Shown: positions 58,136 through 64,000 of the stretch, piece by piece | Numbering within the stretch: position 1 is the stretch's first letter | Layout: every line of letters begins with the position of its first letter | Origin: UMGS1532 sp045542355 | GTDB taxonomy: Bacteria > Bacillota > Clostridia > Oscillospirales > Acutalibacteraceae | Length of the DNA: 64,000 bases | Reading direction: 5' to 3' | Assembly (NCBI GenBank): GCA_045542355.1 | Contig: JAZQKX010000034.1 | Location: forward strand, 78,357 to 142,356 | Notes under the pieces: model-generated | Told to the model about the DNA's origin: nothing | Seen by the model: only the letters and a program-made list of their open reading frames with translations | Database searches by the model: none | Position numbers and translations under genes: made by a program

Positions 58136-61100
58136 CGCTATTCTCCTTTTCAATAATTTTTAAGACTTCATCTGTGGGTATGTTTTCTACAACCTTATTG
58201 GGCTGATCGTCGCTTCTGCCACAAACATCTTGGTAATCGCAATAGTCACAGGTTCTGTGTGATGAATCAGAGTCGCAGGGATCTTTTGAAATATACCCGG
58301 AAAGTAGATGGTCATTCATTGCAATAATCTTTTTCTTGATATACTTAAAAATCTCTCTGAAATCATCGTTAGAAACGCATAAAGACCGTTTATCAGGGTA
58401 GCCGTCGCTCGTTAGTTTAAAGGGCATATATTTGCTATCTGGGTCCATATGCTTTAATATATCAACATCGTTTGTGAGTACGCCGCTTATCTTTTGAAAA
58501 TCAGTTATTTCTCCATTAATGCCCTTTCGTACGACATGGTTTATGGGGTGATATAATACTCCGGCAGGAACGCTTTTAAACTTTTCGCTTTCACAGATAG
58601 CGCTTATATATATGAACATCTGTAAATTGAGGCCATATAAAATATCAGCGAGTTTGATTTTTTTACCGCCAGTTTTGTAATCAACAATTCTGATAAAATT
58701 CTGGTCGTCCTTTTTATACATATCAAATCTGTCAATGATTCCGTTTATCTTTATTGAGCCATTTTCACCGCTCAGAGATATGGGATTGATTTCATCATTA
58801 TTCAGATTATATTCATACTCAACAGGCTTGAACTCGCTAGTGGTAAGCTCTGTACAAATCCAAGGAATTAAATCTACCAAAAGTTCTAAAATCCTCTTTA
58901 GAATGTATCTGCTGTATTCATCAAGCAAATTGGAAGCACCAACATTATTTTCAATATACTCATTAATGTACATATTGATTATGTCTGCTAACTCGTTTTG
59001 AGATATCTCCCTAAAAGCATCTAAATGTTTTTTAATAAACTTCTCTAAAACATAGTGAACTATCTGCCCTCTTTGCATACGTTTAAAATCAATCTGCAGC
59101 GGCTTTGTGATATTAAGTCCGTATTTCAAGAAATATGCATAAGGACACTTATAATACTGTTCAATTTTACTTGCAGTTGTTGTTGAATTTTCGCCGTAGA
59201 GATTCTTAGCAATACGGCTATCAATATAATCGGATGTAACAGAACGTTCAGGTGATAATCTGGATATTTTTGTGCTCCAGAATTCATCTTTTGAAAGTAT
59301 ATTTTCCACTTCGCTTACCGAAGTGACTGATAGATTACCGTCTGCCAAAGCAGAAAATGCCTGAGATGATGTTTCAATAGTACTGCTGGAAATATTGTTT
59401 ATGGGTGCGGATAGAGCTTTTGAAAGTTGTACAAATATGTTTGAAGGCTCAGAAACTTTACCGCTGTAATCTCCATAGTGGTATGACAAATAAAGCCTTT
59501 CATCGGCTGATGTCAAAGCTTTATATATGCAATAGTTTTCTTCAATTGCCGAACTTATATATGAATCATTAATATTAATTTTACATCCTATTAATCTTCC
59601 ACGTTCATAAACATTAAATAAGCCTGAATCAATGTTGAAATTGGGAAATTCTCCGTAATTCAAAGCGAATATGAACACAACCTTAAAATTGCTTCTTTCG
59701 ATTCTATTGGCTGGTGCAAAATATACTTCATCTAAGCCTTGGGGTATACCGCCTAAGCTACACTTTTTAAAGCTGAATTCTAAAATATCTATAAACTCTT
59801 TAGTTGAAATCACATCATCAGAGTAGCACTTGACGATATCGTCAAGTATATTTATCACACATTCCCAAGAGCTTATTATAAACTGGGATTCGTTATACTC
59901 ACCCGAAGCTTCAATTTTATTAACATATTCTGCAAGATTTTTTTGAACATTACACTTATCTAAAAGTTTGTATAAATTCTTGCATAAATCTATTGCTGTT
60001 GCCTCTTTAGTTGAATTAAAGTATTTAAGAGGAGCGATGGCATTTCCCCTTAACTTATTAAGGTATGCAAGTTTTTTATCAGGTTTATCTTGGTTAATTT
60101 GGGTGAGTCCGTAAGGATTCTTTTTCCATTCAATATTCCACTCATCAGCGCGGATGTTCCACAAGTATACATACTGATCTAAATCAGCAATTTCTTTAGA
60201 TGTAAAATCAGTAAGATTAGTTTTCAGATACTTAATTATTTCTGTTGTTGAGTGGTTTCGCGCAGCTCTTAGGGCAGAAAGAATAAAGTTGGCAAGTGAT
60301 GTTTCTATCAGGGGAACTTTTTTATCAAAATGGGCAGAAATCTCAAGCTTTTTAAAAATTGACTGCGCAATAGCGGAATATTCATCGGCTTTTCTGGTAA
60401 TAACCGCAAAATCTCTGAATCTATAGCCTTCTGTCCTTACAAGTCTGTGTATCTCTGTTGCAACAAATTCCAACTCACTGTATTTATTACTTGCTTTGTG
60501 GAAGGATACACAGTCATTATTATCACATTGAGCTTTAACCTCAGATATTGTCTTTTCAACAAAATTCAAAGCAGAAATCTGAGAACTATCATTCTCCAAA
60601 TGAATTGTTTTAACATCCTTAATGTTAATCGATTCAGATATTTTCAGGATCTTTTCCACAGTGCTATTTATGTTTGCAAAAATTCCGTAGTCGTTACCTC
60701 TTTTATTGTCAGTACAAAACGCCAAAGCTACATTTTCTGAGTCTATTAACGTCTGTTTTATAATATTATATTGCTGACCTGTAAATCCTGAGAATGCATC
60801 AAAGTACACGGCTTTATCGCAAAAATATCCACTGCTTTTTGCGATTTTAAAAGCAATATCAAGGTCGTCATTAGGGTCTATGTAGATGTTTTGAATAAGA
60901 GAATCATAAGTAGACATAATTAAAGCGATGTCATGGAGCTTCATTCCAAGTAAAGTGTCGCTGTACATTTGCGAAACATCGATAAGTTCTTTGTATGTGA
61001 CAGCAGATTGCTTAAGCTCTGTAACAGCGGACATAATGGTGTCTATAGAATTAATTGCCGAGGCAGAAGTTTTAAATAATTTGAGCTCTCCGTCCAACTG

Positions 61101-61388
61101 ATTTATAGCTTTGCGCATAAACATTATTCTGGAGCTGTCATTAATGACCTTACCTGCATTTCCACCGTATAATCTTTTAAGCTCATTACAGAAACTGGTA
61201 AAGCTCATCACCGTCACATTGTCGGAATATTCATAGTACTCGTCTAATATTAATTTTTCTGTTGTAAAAGAAAATTGCTCAGGGACAAACAACAGCGAAG
61301 CTCTGTTTGCTGTTACATCATCCTTGAGTAATTTTAACATTTCTTTAGTTTTGCCTGACTTTGCGCGACCGGTAAAAATAGAAAGCAT
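58125..61388 (-). CDS. addB: ATP-dependent helicase/deoxyribonuclease subunit B
   Basis: The second AddAB subunit (1087 aa). It has a helicase-like Walker A (TGRAKSGKTKEM), an inactivated helicase core and a C-terminal nuclease with RIVDYKTGGKK. The iron-sulfur cluster ligands are the Cys in YKCPYAYFLKYGL plus three in CDYCDYQDVC. All four cysteines are there. It comes first in the addB-addA operon, as usual in Firmicutes. The start at 61388 is not flanked by a strong ribosome binding site (AGGATGTTGAA). Confidence 0.95.
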   Translation of the reverse strand: MLSIFTGRAKSGKTKEMLKLLKDDVTANRASLLFVPEQFSFTTEKLILDEYYEYSDNVTVMSFTSFCNELKRLYGGNAGKVINDSSRIMFMRKAINQLDGELKLFKTSASAINSIDTIMSAVTELKQSAVTYKELIDVSQMYSDTLLGMKLHDIALIMSTYDSLIQNIYIDPNDDLDIAFKIAKSSGYFCDKAVYFDAFSGFTGQQYNIIKQTLIDSENVALAFCTDNKRGNDYGIFANINSTVEKILKISESINIKDVKTIHLENDSSQISALNFVEKTISEVKAQCDNNDCVSFHKASNKYSELEFVATEIHRLVRTEGYRFRDFAVITRKADEYSAIAQSIFKKLEISAHFDKKVPLIETSLANFILSALRAARNHSTTEIIKYLKTNLTDFTSKEIADLDQYVYLWNIRADEWNIEWKKNPYGLTQINQDKPDKKLAYLNKLRGNAIAPLKYFNSTKEATAIDLCKNLYKLLDKCNVQKNLAEYVNKIEASGEYNESQFIISSWECVINILDDIVKCYSDDVISTKEFIDILEFSFKKCSLGGIPQGLDEVYFAPANRIERSNFKVVFIFALNYGEFPNFNIDSGLFNVYERGRLIGCKININDSYISSAIEENYCIYKALTSADERLYLSYHYGDYSGKVSEPSNIFVQLSKALSAPINNISSSTIETSSQAFSALADGNLSVTSVSEVENILSKDEFWSTKISRLSPERSVTSDYIDSRIAKNLYGENSTTTASKIEQYYKCPYAYFLKYGLNITKPLQIDFKRMQRGQIVHYVLEKFIKKHLDAFREISQNELADIINMYINEYIENNVGASNLLDEYSRYILKRILELLVDLIPWICTELTTSEFKPVEYEYNLNNDEINPISLSGENGSIKINGIIDRFDMYKKDDQNFIRIVDYKTGGKKIKLADILYGLNLQMFIYISAICESEKFKSVPAGVLYHPINHVVRKGINGEITDFQKISGVLTNDVDILKHMDPDSKYMPFKLTSDGYPDKRSLCVSNDDFREIFKYIKKKIIAMNDHLLSGYISKDPCDSDSSHRTCDYCDYQDVCGRSDDQPNKVVENIPTDEVLKIIEKENSGER

Positions 61389-61461
61389 ATTTCAACATCC
61401 TGTATAATTTATTATAACGTAATTATAACTATTTATTTGTCCTATTCATGTGATACAGATA

Positions 61462-61716
61462 TCATACAATTATGAATCCAATAAGAGTAACCAAGATAAC
61501 ACCAGGTAAACCTGTGAGAGCTGAAAATATAATGGTATATATATTCAAAGGTACTGAAAATTCAAGATACCCACCTATCAAATGTATTAAAACCAAGGTG
61601 GATACGCCAACTAACACCGATTGTGTTATTGATTTTTTAATATTGCCACTCTTTATTGCAAAAACAATATAAAGAATCAAATATAAACATACAGTGCAAA
61701 TCAATAGGGTTTTCAT
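61462..61716 (-). CDS. bofA: BofA family protein (pro-SigK processing inhibitor)
   Basis: An 84-aa membrane protein with three helices. The last part VPLNIYTIIFSALTGLPGVILVTLI is the BofA motif (N-x-T near, then LTG-x-PG). In B. subtilis BofA holds the SpoIVFB protease inactive until the forespore signal arrives. Ribosome binding site GAGGAG. A possible SigE promoter lies 40 nt upstream. The assignment fits the other sporulation genes in the window. Confidence 0.85.
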   Translation of the reverse strand: MKTLLICTVCLYLILYIVFAIKSGNIKKSITQSVLVGVSTLVLIHLIGGYLEFSVPLNIYTIIFSALTGLPGVILVTLIGFIIV

Positions 61717-61755
61717 GAATTAAGCACACTCCTCAATAGGCTTGGTCTATGCTTA

Positions 61756-61785
61756 ATTCTATGCGGACAGTCTTCTTATTATGTT
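61756..61785 (-). promoter_or_regulatory. Candidate SigE-type promoter for bofA
   Basis: On the minus strand, ACATAAT (-35 like) and CATAGAAT (-10 like, one mismatch to CATACAAT) are separated by 16 nt counted from ATA. This matches the mother-cell SigE pattern expected for bofA. It is based on eye matching and is tentative. Confidence 0.45.
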
Positions 61786-61787
61786 GG

Positions 61788-62474
61788 TTATCTGAGTACC
61801 TCAACAACTGTTTTAAACATAATTGAAACATCCTCTATAAAACTGAATCCACGAATGTAACTAAGGTTGTGCTCCATTTTTTTAGGAAGAATTTCATCGA
61901 TATAAGTCTCATCAGGGTTTTCGCTTACCGATAAAAGCTCTGCTTCATCCTTAAAAGCTATACTTGCGGGAGAAGTAACACCAGCGGGTAGTAAAAGGGT
62001 GGCGTACATTTCATTAGTATATTTTGAAACGTATTTTTCCACCTCGGGACGAACTCCTACAAAGCTCATGCTACCGCCTAATATATTGAATATCTGGGGT
62101 AATTCATCCAGTCTGTATTTGCGAAGAAAAGTTCCAACCTTGGTGATTCTACTATCATTATTTACTGTTACTAAAGTACCGATTTTATCAGCATTCTTGA
62201 CCATTGTTCGGAACTTTAAAACATTGAATTCTCTTCCATAAGTTGTAATCCTTTTTTGCTTGTAGATAATTGGAAATCCTGTATCTAACACAACGGCAAT
62301 AGCAATGATTATATACAACCAGGAGAAAATAATAATAAATAATAGAGAAAATACTATATCAAAGATTCTTTTAAAAACAAGTGAGGCTGTTTTATTCTTT
62401 AAGGTTTCATAGTAAGGTAAAACCTGTTCTGTTTTCAAAAACGATGGTAATTGATCAAAGTTTTTTAAAAGCAT
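61788..62474 (-). CDS. Undecaprenyl-phosphate sugar transferase (bacterial sugar transferase family)
   Basis: A 228-aa WcaJ/PglC-type enzyme that starts a surface glycan by moving a sugar phosphate onto undecaprenyl phosphate. One membrane helix (IVFSLLFIIIFSWLYIIIAIAV) is followed by the catalytic domain with VLKFRTMV, LRKYRLDELPQIFNILGG and SFVGVRPEVEKYV. The small size makes it the monotopic type. It overlaps the aminotransferase gene by 10 nt. It is likely the start of a longer glycan locus to the right, although the tRNA intervenes. Confidence 0.92.
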   Translation of the reverse strand: MLLKNFDQLPSFLKTEQVLPYYETLKNKTASLVFKRIFDIVFSLLFIIIFSWLYIIIAIAVVLDTGFPIIYKQKRITTYGREFNVLKFRTMVKNADKIGTLVTVNNDSRITKVGTFLRKYRLDELPQIFNILGGSMSFVGVRPEVEKYVSKYTNEMYATLLLPAGVTSPASIAFKDEAELLSVSENPDETYIDEILPKKMEHNLSYIRGFSFIEDVSIMFKTVVEVLR

Positions 62475-63673
62475 TTCATATCCTCCATGACCTCTATGAA
62501 CGAAGAAATAACATACTCCTGCTCCTCATCGGTAATAGAGGTATAAATCGGCAAAGAAATTTCGTTGATATAACTATTATATGCGTTTGGATATTTAGAG
62601 ATATCAAAGCCTAAATTCTTATAAGCAGTATGCAACGGCAGAGGTTTAAAATGAACATTGCAGCTGACACCTTTATCAGCCATTTTGGATATAAATGTGT
62701 TTCTGTATTCGATGTTGTCCTTATTAAGCCCCACCATGTATAAATGGCAATTAGATAAAAGCGTATCGTTTTCAATGGTTGGCAAGTTAAGACCTAATCC
62801 ATTAAAGGCTTCGTTATATCTCTTGGCGCGGTTAATATGTCGGTCAATAATATCATTATATTTATTTAGTTGACCTATGCCTATTGCCGCCATAATATCG
62901 GTCATATTACATTTATAATAAGGACTTATTATATCATATTCCCAAGATCCCTTTTGCATTTTTGAAAGTGCATCTTTGGATTGGCCATGAAGCGAGAGAA
63001 GCTGATATTGCTTATATAGTTCTGTGGAGTCAATACCACTGAAATCGCGCCAAGTAACAGCGCCACCCTCCCCTGTTGTTAGATTTTTGACAGCATGGAA
63101 AGAAAAACAGGTAAAATCAGCGTAGGTACAGGCAGGGTTGTTTTTATATAATGAGCCTAAGGAATGAGCTGCGTCGGAAATAATTACAATACGTCCAAGT
63201 TTAGATTGAATTTCGTTGTTTGCTGTATAAATATTTGCAGAATCCCGGACAATTTTTCGAATAATATCATAATCGCAAGGAACACCGCCTATGTCAACGG
63301 GAATAATCGCTTTGGTTTTAGGTGTAATAGCCTTTTGTAATTCGTCATAATCCATTAGATAGGTATTGCGTTGGGTATCGACTAATACAGGAGTAGCTCC
63401 AACATGGCATATTACACTGGCGGAAGCCGTATAAGTATAAGCAGAGGTAATTACTTCGTCTCCCTCGCCTATTCCCAGCAAACGCAAAGTCATCTCAAGG
63501 GCAGCAGTTGCAGAATTAAGGCAAACGGTATAATCTGTGTGACAATATTTAGAAATCATTTGCTCAAAGCGTTTGGTTTTAGGTCCGGTAGTAATCCAAC
63601 CTGAACGTAGGGTATCAACTACCTCATTCACTTCTTCCTCGCCGATATAAGGTGGTGAAAAGGGTATATCCAT
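62465..63673 (-). CDS. DegT/DnrJ/EryC1-type sugar aminotransferase
   Basis: A PLP enzyme that makes amino sugars from 4- or 3-keto nucleotide sugars. The PLP lysine is in CFSFHAVKNLTTGEGG, the N-terminus has PPYIGEEEVNEVVDTLRSGWITTGP and the second half has NYNMTD-like KCNMTDIMAAIGIGQL. About 402 aa from ATG 63673, which has GGAG upstream; an earlier start at 63706 adds 11 residues and is less likely. With the sugar transferase it suggests an aminodeoxy sugar at the reducing end. Confidence 0.92.
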   Translation of the reverse strand: MDIPFSPPYIGEEEVNEVVDTLRSGWITTGPKTKRFEQMISKYCHTDYTVCLNSATAALEMTLRLLGIGEGDEVITSAYTYTASASVICHVGATPVLVDTQRNTYLMDYDELQKAITPKTKAIIPVDIGGVPCDYDIIRKIVRDSANIYTANNEIQSKLGRIVIISDAAHSLGSLYKNNPACTYADFTCFSFHAVKNLTTGEGGAVTWRDFSGIDSTELYKQYQLLSLHGQSKDALSKMQKGSWEYDIISPYYKCNMTDIMAAIGIGQLNKYNDIIDRHINRAKRYNEAFNGLGLNLPTIENDTLLSNCHLYMVGLNKDNIEYRNTFISKMADKGVSCNVHFKPLPLHTAYKNLGFDISKYPNAYNSYINEISLPIYTSITDEEQEYVISSFIEVMEDMKCF

Positions 63674-63778
63674 AATACACACTCCTGATAAACTATAATA
63701 ACACAATTATATTTTACTTCATAATTTGAATATTGTAAAGTTATAAAAAAATATATTATAAAAAATAAAAAATTCTTA

Positions 63779-63806
63779 TTGACAAATCAACATTTTATGG
63801 TATAAT
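63779..63806 (+). promoter_or_regulatory. Promoter of the tRNA gene
   Basis: TTGACA at 63779-63784, 16-nt spacer, TATAAT at 63801-63806, followed by TTAGCG and the tRNA. Confidence 0.85.
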
Positions 63807-63821
63807 AATTTAGCGTTCTGA

Positions 63822-63898
63822 GGGCCATTAGCTCAGTTGGTTAGAGCAACCGGCTCATAACCGGTTGGTCCGGGGTTCGAGTCCCTGATGGCCCACCA
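63822..63898 (+). tRNA. tRNA-Met (anticodon CAU), CCA encoded
   Basis: The cloverleaf is complete. The acceptor GGGCCAT pairs with ATGGCCC (63822-63828 with 63888-63894). The D arm is TAGCTCAGTTGGTTAGAGCA and the anticodon stem CCGG/CCGG carries the loop CTCATAA with CAT. The T arm GGGG-TTCGAGT-CCC is followed by discriminator A and an encoded CCA at 63896-63898. It lacks the GGG/CCC pairs of the initiator, so it is the elongator Met or, if lysidine-modified, the AUA-reading Ile tRNA. Confidence 0.95.
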
Positions 63899-63907
63899 AA
63901 AAAAGCC

Positions 63908-63930
63908 GTTAACTTTGATACAAAGTTAAC
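63908..63930 (+). terminator. Terminator of the tRNA gene
   Basis: A 10-bp stem GTTAACTTTG (63908-63917) with CAAAGTTAAC (63921-63930), loop ATA, then GTCTTTTT. Confidence 0.85.
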
Positions 63931-63942
63931 GTCTTTTTCAAC

Positions 63943-64000
63943 GAAATACGCCTTACGGCGTGTGAAATATTGATACTCAATGTGAAATAGCTCCGCTGTG
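63943..64000 (+). repeat. Array of short hairpins separated by GTGAAATA (truncated by the window edge)
   Basis: Three copies of GAAATA (63943, 63964, 63984), spaced 20-21 nt, the later two as TGTGAAATA. Between them are small hairpins with different stems: ACGCC/GGCGT (63948-63961), ATTGA/TCAAT (63969-63981) and AGC/GCT (63989-63997). The repeat is thus conserved in spacer and in structure, not in stem sequence. The array continues past the end. Function unknown. Confidence 0.6.

Noticed and set aside
63943..64000. CRISPR array
   Set aside because: Units of 20-21 nt with no 28-36 nt repeats, no long unique spacers and no cas genes; the variable parts form hairpins.

Overview
The window is a contiguous stretch of AT-rich chromosome from an endospore-forming Gram-positive bacterium, most likely a gut-type Clostridia (Oscillospiraceae/Ruminococcaceae-like). 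The evidence is the Firmicutes gene order yicC-remA-gmk-rpoZ-priA-def-fmt-yugP-rsmB-rlmN-prpC-prkC-rsgA-thiN-spoVM, the sporulation genes spoVM, spoIIM, dpaAB and bofA, a Spo0A-type box, AddAB instead of RecBCD, a lysine riboswitch and a PPi-type phosphofructokinase. I see no phage, insertion sequence or CRISPR array. This is mostly a core chromosome with one accessory surface-polymer locus.

Layout. 1-5.7 kb: C-terminus of an HtrA protease, a small conserved protein, a degenerate amidohydrolase that has lost most metal ligands, PPi-phosphofructokinase, nicotinate phosphoribosyltransferase and a lipoprotein. 5.7-8.3 kb: lysine riboswitch, dapA, lysA. 8.3-13.3 kb: a coiled-coil protein, then a polyamine ABC transporter operon (potA, potB, fused potC-potD) behind a long structured leader whose outer helix covers the potA ribosome binding site. 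13.3-20.2 kb: a D,D-carboxypeptidase and a cell-surface glycopolymer locus (export ABC permease and ATPase, a phosphonoacetaldehyde-reductase-like/LicD fusion, a CDP-glycerol glycerophosphotransferase-like protein, a second LicD). 20.3-21.3 kb: a two-repeat discoidin-like protein of unknown role.

21.4-35 kb: the large house-keeping operon for RNA turnover, nucleotide metabolism, replication restart, N-terminal formyl/deformyl processing, rRNA methylation, PASTA-kinase signalling, ribosome maturation and thiamine activation. It ends in two microgenes, a 48-aa membrane peptide and spoVM. 35-41.5 kb: phosphoglucomutase, a SigH-like sigma factor with an upstream 0A box, a tRNA-like element in front of a zinc-ribbon gene, an SDR reductase, spoIIM-xerD and a YesL-like membrane protein. 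41.5-53 kb (minus strand): a second Xer recombinase, amidase, WYL regulator, RNase M5-like, holA, comEC, a phosphoribosyltransferase, HIT, alaS and murC. 53-64 kb: dipicolinate synthase dpaAB, addAB, bofA, two surface-sugar genes, a tRNA(CAU), and the start of an array of short hairpins separated by GTGAAATA that runs off the window.

The parts most worth a second look are the phosphonoacetaldehyde reductase-LicD fusion (possible phosphonate-decorated surface polymer), the potA leader RNA, the tRNA-like leader at 37.5 kb, the XerD whose first catalytic arginine is lysine, and the hairpin array at the right edge.
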